Positions 54,896-64,000 of a DNA stretch of 64,000 nt are shown here, piece after piece. The stretch lies in assembly GCA_024663395.1 (NCBI GenBank), contig JANFAH010000001.1, forward strand, positions 124,001 to 188,000. Direction: 5' to 3'. Position numbers and translations under genes: made by a program. Each line of letters starts with the position of its first letter. Positions within the stretch are counted from its first letter, which is position 1. The DNA comes from Pisolithus tinctorius. Taxonomy: Eukaryota > Basidiomycota > Agaricomycetes > Boletales > Pisolithaceae. The notes under the pieces are model-generated. The model worked only from the letters and a program-made list of their open reading frames with translations. It was not told the origin of the DNA and did no database searches.

Positions 54896-57086
54896 CGAAC
54901 TTGTTAACAACAGTAGGAAAGGATGTCGGCTGAGGCAATGCAAGAATGGGATGATAAAAAGCATTGGCAGGTTTCGAATGTCGCCATGACATCACGATTT
55001 GTATGTACTAGTATGTAGTGTTTCTGTCACTTGTCCGGGCATCCTTACGGTGCTTTCTGGTTCAGAGCTGCACCATGTAAACCGAGTTGTACTTCGCGCT
55101 GCATTGTCCATCGCCGTTGTAATTTGAAAATTATCGAACGAGTTAGTCCTGGTGTTTCAAAATGTTGCGACGGAGTGAAGAACCCACTGCGAAGTCCGGA
55201 TGATGCGTTAATGCTGGACGAGAGCTTTGTGGTTCTTACGCAGATAGGATATCTGTGTGGATTCACGACTTCCATTCGATATCATACCTTTTCCTAACCA
55301 GGATCATAGGGTTACCTACCGGACCAGCGGAGGATCCGCTCTCCTCAGAAAACGGGTGAGCACCCGTTGGTGACTCACGTGCTCCCTCAGGCAGCACATG
55401 ATATGTAGACATCCGGGAGTGCTTTCGGTGTGAACTGTGGGCAGACCAAAAGATAGTCATTGGTTACTAATGATCAGCTTTGCAGGAAAACGTTGAACGT
55501 GGTGTGTTCACCGTACAAGATAAACTCTTTTTTGCAAGTATGTTATTTACGTTCCCTACTGTAATAAGCTGGTGTGCTTCTTGGGCACCATCAACCGGAA
55601 ACTCACCAGAAATCATATGCCCGACGTCGTGTGCTTGTGCACCAGAATCCGGATGATTGTTAGAAGAAGTCGAAGTCCTATTATGGTACTGATGAATCCT
55701 AGTATCGTTGTGGCAGCCTGGCGTCCACAACGCGCGCGTCTCATTCAACAATGGATAGGTACGCCTGAATGCGTTTGGTACGGAAATGCAGGTTAGGAAA
55801 AAAGAAAGAAAAACAAAACACATCGGGGATGAAAATGAACCCCCTTGTATCGAGTACTGCCCAAAACATGTTCCTGAGAATCGATGTCAGTTCTAAGATG
55901 TGTGGTTGAGGTACACATACGAGCTTAGCACTCCAACTAGCAGCCACCGAGAGGCGACTGGTTTTCTCTGGTTCACATAGGGGCACAAGCGGAGTAGAAT
56001 CGTCACTGCATAACTGATTACAGGGCCCAGGGTACTTTAGCCACGACCGATGCACATCTAGCGACCAGCCGCCTCCGTCTCACCTCCGTTACGCTACGAG
56101 ACTCGGACAGGCAAAAACTACTGCTTCGGCCGCAAGAGCGGCAAGCAGCAATCCGATACAACCATTATTAGGGGGTCATGTTGGGGGCTAGTTCATATTT
56201 GAAAGCCATAAGGGCAGCCATAACGAAGGCACGCGTAGCGGCTCCAATTGCAATGTGGGTCCGACAGTAGTTGGATCGAGTCTAAGTCATGCTGGCTATT
56301 AAAAGATAAGTACTCCACCCTTCACACAAACTCAAACTCACAACCGAACCATAGAAGAGATACTCGGTGAAAATCTGCAACGGACTGGTTACAGTCGTTC
56401 ACATCGTCTTTGCTGCGAGTTTCTTATGTTCCTCTTGTCTGAAGAGCAAGGACGACTTAAACTTCAGTGCAAGCCGACCTTCGGTAAGTTCGCTGAACCC
56501 GGACGGCGTCGACCGTACGAGTCTGTTGGAGTAATACACGACGAATAACTTCACACCAACAAGCTCTCCGTTGTCACCACGTGATAATTTTCGGTCTTCG
56601 CCTCTCATTTCAGCGCGCCCACGCCGCCTCGCCAGATTCCTGTTTGTAATGAAGTTTGTTCTCTCTTCCTCTTTTTGCGCAGCATTGCCGCATACTCTCC
56701 AAACGGACGGACGGACCCCCCTGTCCAGTCGTACCGGGAACCGTACTAGAAGCCACTACACCCACCGGCCATCCGCACTGCTCCAACATGTGTACCCCGG
56801 TCGAACGACACAATACGCTCCCCTAGTGGTTGGGACCCCGAAATTCGAACAAGGATAACATCACGAGGGTACCTCAAATCCTCACGTGCTGATACTTGGC
56901 TGATACCATGGTCATCCTTGGAATCTTTGATTGCATCCAGCAACTGTTGCATTCTAGGACAGTACCACTCCCGGCATCATAATCTGCGATTTTCAAAAAG
57001 TGACCGTAGGTTCAACGGCGTTCCGCTTTGAAGTATTTTACATAAATGAACAGAGATTGTAACGTACATTCTAACAGTGAACCCCC
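54896..57086. other. Gene-poor stretch
   Basis: Bases 55200-55300 repeat the SDR 3' flank. Bases 56820-57086 repeat the promoter of the gene at 53594. The rest shows scattered short ORFs (for example 55467-55823 and 56399-56608, both minus) that I cannot link to a family. Confidence 0.5.
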
Positions 57087-57790
57087 GTGTCTTGTAGAAC
57101 AGCAGTTCGGGCCTCTTACCCACCTCCTGATAATGACAGTTTTCTCTTGAAAGACTTGGAAGGACCAGCTGAAACTCTTGCTCCCGAGGCAGCCAGTTCA
57201 TGCTTCTGGCAAGGTACAACTACGCAATGTCAAGCGGATTGCCTCCTACTCTTGGGTCTGGGCACCAACACCCAGCATTGCCGTTCCAGGCTAGCCAAGT
57301 TGGTTAAAGAGGATCAAAGTTAGTAACTTTTATCTGTGGATTTGGAGGTCGATCACTGTTAAGACCCTTCCCGCTGACGATTGCGTCGATTGCGATGTAT
57401 CATTCATGGGCCATCGTTCGCCTCTGATACCCATATTTGCTGCTGTCGATTTACTGCTCGACGACTTGCAGTATCATGACTTTGACCTTGTAACGGACAA
57501 GAATAACTTGCACAAGTTGCTACGTTGCATCGACTGACGGCATGACAAGTCCTTCTGCATTGATCTCGACTTGTTAGGGAAGACGTGTCTCTTTTCGTTC
57601 CTTATACGCCGCGAAGAAGCCTCTATTAATGAATTCCGAGGATATGGCCACGAGTGTGAGCTAAGTGCAACTAAACCACGTGGCTCTGAAGACGAAATAA
57701 GTCACCACCGCGTCATCAGCTACGTAAGTCACTGTAATCACGCCCAGCCCACTATGTTACACAACATACTGGTTAGGATTTCGGAGGGCT
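57087..57790 (+). pseudogene. Decayed paralogue of the gene at 53594
   Basis: Colinear with exons 1 and 2 of the intact gene: SYPPPDNDSFLLKDLEGPAE, the ATTGCCTCCTACTCTTGG block, the GGCCATCGTTCGCCTCTGAT block, LGKTCLF and SHHRVISY with the GTAAGTC donor. The start codon reads GTG, the frame breaks near 57105, 57230 and 57538 (TGA), and exon 3 is missing after about 57775. Confidence 0.85.
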
Positions 57791-59498
57791 CAAAGTACGT
57801 TTATTCCGGAAAATTCGCAGGTGGCGGTGCGTGTGAACTGCAAATTTTGAGTCGGCCACCCAGCCACAGCGGCTCGCCTTCGGCGGCGGGGACGGCCGTT
57901 CGGAGTGTCTGACCGCTCGTGACGGCACCGGCATCGTCGATCGTGCAGGATGGCGTCGGGACGCGGAAGCAAAACGTTTGGCGGTTAGCGGTTAGCGGAA
58001 AATGGACTTACGTTCCGAACGGGATCCGAGCGGAGGGTCGCGCAACCTCGACGTCGACGTCGCTTAGACCCCCCAGCCTTGGCAGACCACGGTCGCGGTT
58101 CGTAGCATAGTATAATATTAGTACGGTATGTGTACTGCCTACTGTACTTATCGAATATGATGACCCAGCGGCTTGAAGCGCTCGAATTTTTGTGCGGAGA
58201 TTGTGATCGTTCAGCGCTCAGCGTTCAGTGTCCAGCGTGATTGTGATCGCTCAGCGCTCAGTGTTCAGCGCTACTCAGTGTCCAGTGTGTCCAACGTTCA
58301 TTTAGTCATCATTCCTGCCTGGCGTTGGACTGCAGGGTTGCGCGGGCATCGTTGATTGACTTGGCGCCAGTGATGTCACGTCTATAGTGTTGATTCCACC
58401 GCTCAGCGCTCAGACCTCCGTTTACGACATTTTCACGAGAGCATTGCAGCAGACCCTACAACTCTAAGTCAGTTTTTATGGTGACCGTTAACTTGCTACA
58501 GTACAGACGGGGCCATCCGGCTGGAAGAAATAGCGGGAAAGTAGACTGCTACTTCGCGCATAGTGTATATACAATATGCGTTCATCAGTTCTGCATGTAC
58601 CTGCATGGCAGTGCGAATTGCCTAAACGCATACTTACGAAACACCTCACCCGGGACCCTGCCACCGTAATACCGTAATTCCTAGTGGGCCGTCGCGAGTA
58701 CACGGGATCTGGGCCTTCATGAGCTTCAATGCGTCCCATCAACTGGTTTGCTAATTTCACTGGTTCAAAAATGCAAACGGGGCCAGCCTGGATGCAAAGG
58801 TGCATACTCATTTCCCATTGCAAAGTCACTTTACAGGACTTTACAATTGCTTTCCAGCACTTTGGAGCTCGAACCGGTCTGCAGCCTCGAGGCCTATTGG
58901 GTCCAGGGCACTGACATAATCGCTTAGGGCAGGTTAGCGGGGTGCATGGCAGCAGGAGCCCTTACTTGCCTTTGCCCTCCATCTTTGATGCTCGACGCTC
59001 TTCGATCGCTGCTGTTGGTGAGTACTTGTCAGCGAGCCTATCCCAACGTTTCGCCCGGTTGACAGATCGCTATTGCTCGAAGGCTGATTCAGTTCCATCG
59101 GATGGGTCTGGTGAGCAGCCTGTTGGCCGTTCCCTTTGCTGGGCGGTTTGGCACTGGATGTCATGTCTATGCAGCCATTCTTGAGCTGATCATTGGTCCC
59201 CTTCAAGACTTTCAAGACCGGGAGGTTCGACTTGGCCTGAAGACTGTCCTCGCACTTACCGATCAGTTGGTGAGCCGCATTGTCAACTCCTTCCCTTCCT
59301 CTTCCACTCGTAAATTTTGAAACATAGATCTCGTGCATCGAGTATATCTATTCTCGCGACGCCATCCACCATGATGCTAAACTGGCAAGTAGACTATGCT
59401 GACCTATTTGTCAGCTGGGCGCTGCCCTACGTCAACTGGTTTTCTACATTGTCGCACTCCTCGACCTCCCAACGAGTCTTCCACCACGTTCCAAAACC
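57791..59498. other. Intergenic, with a short minisatellite
   Basis: No gene recognised. At 58190-58290 a degenerate tandem repeat of CGCTCAGCGTTCAGTGTCCA type occurs. Bases 57802-57830 carry a 29-nt motif shared with 46591-46620. Bases 58960-59490 contain short ORFs and a GTGAGT site but no family match. Confidence 0.5.
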
Positions 59499-61179
59499 AT
59501 GTGGGCACTTGAACTGTGGCCGGTGAGTAATTTTTTCTCTGCTGTTCGTTCGCATGGCCGCGTTAACCATAATTAGCTTCTTGCTCCTGCAGGGAGACAA
59601 TGTACACTTGGCAAGCTTGCTACTGAGAACTTTGGCATGTGTGGTGGTGGAGCAGGCACTCGGTTGCTCACTGTGGGCTTTAATGCCAGGTTAGTCGCCT
59701 GCTTTGTATGGTCCATTTTGTCCCTCACGAGCCCCACTAGTGCGTGGATGTATTCATTGCTTAACGTGTTTTCGTGGCGCCAAGCTGGCACAGGACGGTC
59801 ACATGAAATACGAATGATTTTCCATCGCCTTTCTTCCATCTCTCAGATGCCCCTCCACCCCTACTTCATTTTTGATGGGCCGGACTGCCCTCAGCTCAAG
59901 AGGGGAAAAGACATCGTGCACCCATGCTATCCACCCCTCCTTGTGCAGCACTTTCAAGAGCTGTTGATGGCATTTGGTTTCAGCTGGCACATGGTGAGTC
60001 GTCGACTGTACATGCTGCCGGGTGCTAACAAAGCTCACAAGGCTCCGGGGGAGGCAGAGGTGGAACTCGCCTGCCTCCAGTCATGCGCCCTTGTCGATGT
60101 CGTGGTGACGCCGTACAACAATGCGCTGCTGTTTGGTGCAACTTGCATTGTTCGCAGGTAGGTCAGTTCAAACATGGACATGTGGTCGTTTAGCTTACCA
60201 CAAATAGTGGCATCCCACCATCTGGCAAGTATGAAGACATGCAACTCTATTCATCGGACACCTTACAAAATTGCACCGGCCTCAAGTGGGGCGACCTCCT
60301 CCTCATCATGCTGATGAGTAGTGTAGATAGTGAGGTAAGTGCCATATTCAGCCCCCCGAATTGGGCGGCATCCTCATTCAATTCATTAGACAGGTTGCTG
60401 GTGGTGCAGCACAGACGTTGCCCACCGACTGGTAAATTATGGCTTTGGAAAGACCCTCTTCCAAGCCGCTATCATGTTTCAGTTCATGGAGTTTATGGAG
60501 TTCGTTGCCAGGTGGCGTGACAACGTCTGCGAGGTACTACGAACGGATCCTCAACACCTCCTCAGACGTAGGCACCATGAGCTTGCCCGTATCATTGTGG
60601 AGGAACGCATTGAGTTCCCTGACCCCGCGATCTTAGCAATGTATCTGTTACCTCTTACCTCATGGTCAGAGGGTCGCCATCCCCCCATTGCTGTTGTGAG
60701 GTCTTGTCAGCCTGATCTCGCATCGCTGGCAGAGTTCTGTTCGCGGCGCCTTGGCTGGTCGCCAGATACCATCCAGTCCAGATTGATGGGTGCTCGTGCT
60801 GGCGCAGCTATGCGTGCACTTCTGCAGGTGAGTCTTGCAATTGTGCCGAATATGCCCACCCCACCTCATCATCCACCGTCCACAGCTGCCAGGGAACGTC
60901 AATAGCGAGTGGCTGCAATGCGACCTTCGGGTCCTGAGCCATTCTGACAAGTCATACAAGCTCTCTGTGCCGAGTTTGCCACTTGAAACACCAGTGGATG
61001 CAGATCCATTGCCTGCGTACGAGATAGAGATGCCGGCAGTTGTGTTAGAATACTCAAGACCCGATTTGGTGGAGTCGACGGTTAACCTTCCTTGTGAAAC
61101 TGGAGTTATTGACCTGGTAGGTGGTGCGGATGCACCGCATCTCGAAGCTGGAGTCATTGGTCTCATGGATGAGGACTAG
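59499..61179 (+). pseudogene. XPG/Rad2-family (GEN1-like) nuclease pseudogene
   Basis: Seven exons with GT-AG borders: 59499-59522, 59577-59689, 59741-59993, 60042-60157, 60208-60334, 60394-60827, 60886-61179. XPG-N part: LLAPAGRQCTLGKLATENFG, LLTVGFNASAWMYSL, FIFDGPDCPQLKRGK. XPG-I part: AFGFSWHMAPGEAEVELACL with the acidic EAE, then VVVTPYNNALLFGA where TDDSDALLFGA is expected. C-terminal part: WRDNVCEVLR, PDPAILAMYLLPLTSW, FCSRRLGWS. A one-base loss near 60405 shifts the frame in exon 6. The start MWALELWP replaces the canonical MGVxGLW. Catalytic Asp residues are missing, so nuclease activity is unlikely even if the frame were whole. Confidence 0.8.
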
Positions 61180-61940
61180 TCATTTGCCTAGCACACATTT
61201 CTATAGTGTTGTATCAGTTTGTGAGTGGCACAATCACCATGTCTGCACGAGTCTACCTCGCTTACTTCCCTGCCTGTTGTGCTTTGCTCCATGCTACTCC
61301 CAGTCTGCCCACCCAAGCGAACGTGACATATCAGATTCTGTCCTCCAGATCTGACTTGCCGACCGCCTGCCTTCGCATCGCTCCTGCCGCCTCGGTTTGT
61401 GTTGTTGCCCAGATCATTATGAACTCAGTCGCGCTCGCTGCGATCTCCTAGGTAATTCTGTAGGTTCGACTCGTTATACATACTGACTTTTACCTAAAGA
61501 GAGGTGTATTCATTGGCTTCACACATCTGAAAGGAAAAAAGAAAAAGAAATTGCAGTTCATTCCCAAGGCTGGGTACTACAAATTTTGGGAGGGATCTGA
61601 TGGACCAGAGATTAGCGTTCAGGTCGGCATTGTTTTCAGCGAGTGTGCCGTTTCTAATGATAATGTCAGTTTATTGCCCTGTCATCCTCCAACTCTCGCG
61701 TTTGCTGGAAACCCTGGAAACCCTTGAATGCAAGTAACCTGTCTTCTCAGTTCGCACGCTTCCTGCTGTCTCCCCGCTCTGGTATCCTCCGTCTCATTTA
61801 TTTCACCCTTCCCACATACTATATCTGGAGACCGCCCATGACATGCCTACCTCATTCCCTATGACTGCCAATTCTGCGATGCTCACAGATCGAAATATGC
61901 ACTAGGTTCAGTCGGTGAGATAAAATTTTGAAGGTATGGT
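61180..61940. other. Unassigned region with a partial duplication
   Basis: A stretch at 61418-61510 (TATGAACTCAGTCG...GATCTCCTAGGTAA) recurs at 62425-62550, about 1 kb downstream. An 81-codon ORF (61206-61451) and a basic block (KGKKKKKLQFIPKAGYYKFW, near 61530) are visible but not recognised. Confidence 0.4.
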
Positions 61941-63990
61941 CGAGCGTCAACTTAACCTTGCTTGTGAACGGTCACTGCAGGATCCAAAGGTCAATATCAA
62001 TGTTTCGCCGATGTCCGTCTGTGTAGGGCAGCAGAGTGTAGGAGGAAAGCATATAGCATTTGGCAGGAACCTTTCTTCCATGCCACGGCTGGTCGAGAAG
62101 GTCTTATCGAGGTCGCTGTCAAAATGGTGGAGACAGGCGACGTCTGCTATGACGGTACAGTGCACAATTCGTTGGGTGACCTCATCCAGCTTATGTACAG
62201 AGAAGATGGGATGCATGATGTGTTTATCGTGCACCAGAGGATTGACGCGTTCGGGCTCAGCGACAGGGAGTTGGAGCGAAGATTCCGCATTCCTTGAATC
62301 CTTCTTCGCCATCCCAGATGATGAGGGGAGCATCAAGATGAAGATGGAGCGGGTTTTGGGACTGACGGTGTCAATTTGAAGGCAGTGATCTGCGTTCCAG
62401 GTGTCGACTTGACTTACCTTGGTCGCTATGAACCCAGTCGTGCTCGCTGAGATCTCCTAGGTAACTGTCCTTACCTCGTTTGCTTTCTGTACCTGACGAA
62501 CTTTCTGCGCCTCGTATGGATTGACCTGCTATACATACTTTTGCCCAAAGGGGCACCCTGTCATCTCCCTACTCTCTGGTTCGCTGGAAAGGATGACTTC
62601 AGCCTGGAGGTGAGGGGATTTGTGGAGAACTCATACATATGCAGTCTGACCCCTGCAGGGGGGTACTTTTTCCATGCCACAGCTGGTCGAGAAGGTCTCG
62701 TCAATACCGCTGTCAAGACAGCAGAGGCGAACTATATCCAACGACATCTCGTCACATCATATCCCCCTCCCCGGCTTTCTCTGCACCCCCCCACCCATGC
62801 ATGTCGGTGTCAAATATCTGTCAGCCAAAATCGTGTCCGCATCATCTTCGCCAGGGTACTCCTCGATGGAGCACGTATGGACCTCTGTCAGCCAAAATCG
62901 TATCCGCATCGTCTTCGTCAGGGTACTTCTCGATGGAGCACGTACGCACCCCCCCTATTGTCGAAGATGGAGATGTTCGCGTTCGCGTCACCTGCTGTTT
63001 GGTAAACACCTTTTGGTTCTTCGCATTCGTTTTGTGTCGATCTCACGGACAATGACAGTGGCTTGTTCACATCTTCCACATCGACTGCCGCAAGCCTAGC
63101 GACCTCACGTCAACAGTCCACCAGCTTCATGGAGAGGTTAGCAGGGAAGCGCAGGCGAACGCTTCACTGACCTTCCACATGCACGTACGAGCCACACTCA
63201 CTACCCACCACATATTGGAAGAGTTCCACCTCAACCGCGAAGCGTTTGAGTGGGTGTTGGACGAGATTGAGGCAAAGTTCAACCATACTCTGGTTAACCC
63301 TGGAGGGATGTGCAGTACTGTTGCTGCCCAGTCTATTGGTGAACCAGCTACTCAAATGACTCTCAACACCTTCCACTATGCTGGTGTGTCCAGCAAAAAT
63401 GCTATGCTCGGTGTCCCCCGTCTGAAAGAAATCATCAACGTCACTACCAATATCAAAATGTTTTCACCTTCTGCATACTTGGAATCCGACATGGCCCAGG
63501 ACAAGAAGACTCCATGTTCGTCGAATCTTTCTTCGCTATCGTTGAACCAGTTACTCAAAGTGACTCTTAACGCCTTCCACCACGCTGGTGTATACAACAG
63601 AAACGCTAAGCTTGGTATCCCCCGTCTGAAAGAAATCATCAACGTCGCTACCTGGTACGACCCCAACCCTACATCCACCGTTATCAAAGACTCCATGTTC
63701 ATCGAAGCTTTCTTTGCTATTGTTGAACCAGTTACTCAAATGACTCTTATACAACAGAAACGCTATGCTCGGTATCCCCTGTCTGAAAGAAATCATCGAC
63801 ATCGCTACGAATATCAAAACGCTTTCACTTTCTGTGGATTTGGTACGACCACGACCCTACGTCCACCATTATCAAAGAAGACTCCATGTTCGTCGAATCC
63901 TTCTTCGCCATTCCAGACGAGGAAATCGAGTCGAAGCTCCACCTTCAGTCACCATGGCACCCTTGGCTGGCGCTCGACTGTGCCAGAAAG
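61941..63990 (+). pseudogene. RPB1: Mosaic of RNA polymerase II largest-subunit fragments
   Basis: Pieces of Rpb1 in several frames: [16 protein letters not shown] (61993), [20 protein letters not shown] then [16 protein letters not shown] (62078-62297), ESFFAIPDDEG (62305), [14 protein letters not shown] and [20 protein letters not shown] (62600-62750), EEFHLNREAFEWVLDEIEAK (63220), AAQSIGEPATQMTLNTFHYA (63325, trigger-loop region), GVPRLKEIIN (63411). The last two recur twice more (63540-63650, 63720-63800), and FVESFFAI-type blocks occur three times (63513, 63697, 63889). Large parts of Rpb1 are missing. Introns were not convincingly found. It may be a chimeric duplication rather than a processed copy. 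It continues beyond the window. Confidence 0.8.
62818..62943 (+). repeat. Two-copy tandem repeat, 66-nt period
   Basis: CTGTCAGCCAAAATCG through GATGGAGCACGTA appears at 62818-62877 and 62884-62943 with few differences. The period is a multiple of three, so a reading frame is kept. Lies within the Rpb1 mosaic. Confidence 0.85.
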
Positions 63991-64000
63991 ATTGATTGGA

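Overview
The window looks like nuclear DNA of a filamentous basidiomycete, most likely an Agaricomycete. The evidence is short GT-AG introns of about 45-130 nt, HET-domain genes, an XPG/Rad2-like gene of a kind expanded in these fungi, chromodomain Ty3 elements, and Ngaro-like tyrosine-recombinase retrotransposons. No rRNA, tRNA, CRISPR array or bacterial operon structure was seen.

Layout. Bases 1-37,900 are almost entirely transposable elements. The core is a four-level nest. A degraded Ngaro-like element (D, from 2245) holds Ty3 element A (3968-22368, +). A holds Ngaro-like element B (6294-18284, +), and B holds Ty3 element C (10637-17053, -). Downstream come a perfectly collinear palindromic TIR element (22512-24088), a broken Tc1/mariner transposase, a gag-protease remnant of another Ty3 lineage (J), a coiled-coil/cysteine-cluster retroelement-like ORF (F) and a young Ty3 chromovirus (E, 30188-35990, -) inserted exactly at F's stop codon. 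Two further tyrosine-recombinase fragments lie at 1-762 and 36680-37703, and an unrelated gag remnant lies at 1179-1993.

Bases 37,900-61,200 are gene-bearing and CpG-rich: a HET-domain gene (39655-42043, -, with further 3' exons down to about 37,915), a five-exon SAM methyltransferase (44996-46398, -), a decayed HET paralogue (47.75-51.55 kb, -), a four-exon AYR1-like short-chain dehydrogenase (51997-53140, +), a three-exon gene of a conserved fungal family of unknown function (53594-54895, +) with a decayed paralogue at 57.1 kb, and an XPG-like nuclease pseudogene (59499-61179, +). The HET(-)/SDR(+) pair occurs twice, so it reflects a segmental duplication with one partner decaying in each copy. 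The last 2 kb is a mosaic of repeated, partly out-of-frame pieces of the RNA polymerase II largest subunit.

The unifying theme is CpG decay. All eight differences between the two LTRs of E are CpG to TpG/CpA changes, and all four stops in its otherwise continuous pol frame are TGA, explainable as CGA to TGA. Older elements show catalytic residues lost by the same change, and CA in one LTR facing TG in the other. Both Ty3 families also carry a primer site complementary to the predicted 5' end of their own transcript, the hallmark of Tf1-like self-priming. Exon boundaries and element ends were read by eye and may be off by a few bases where stated.
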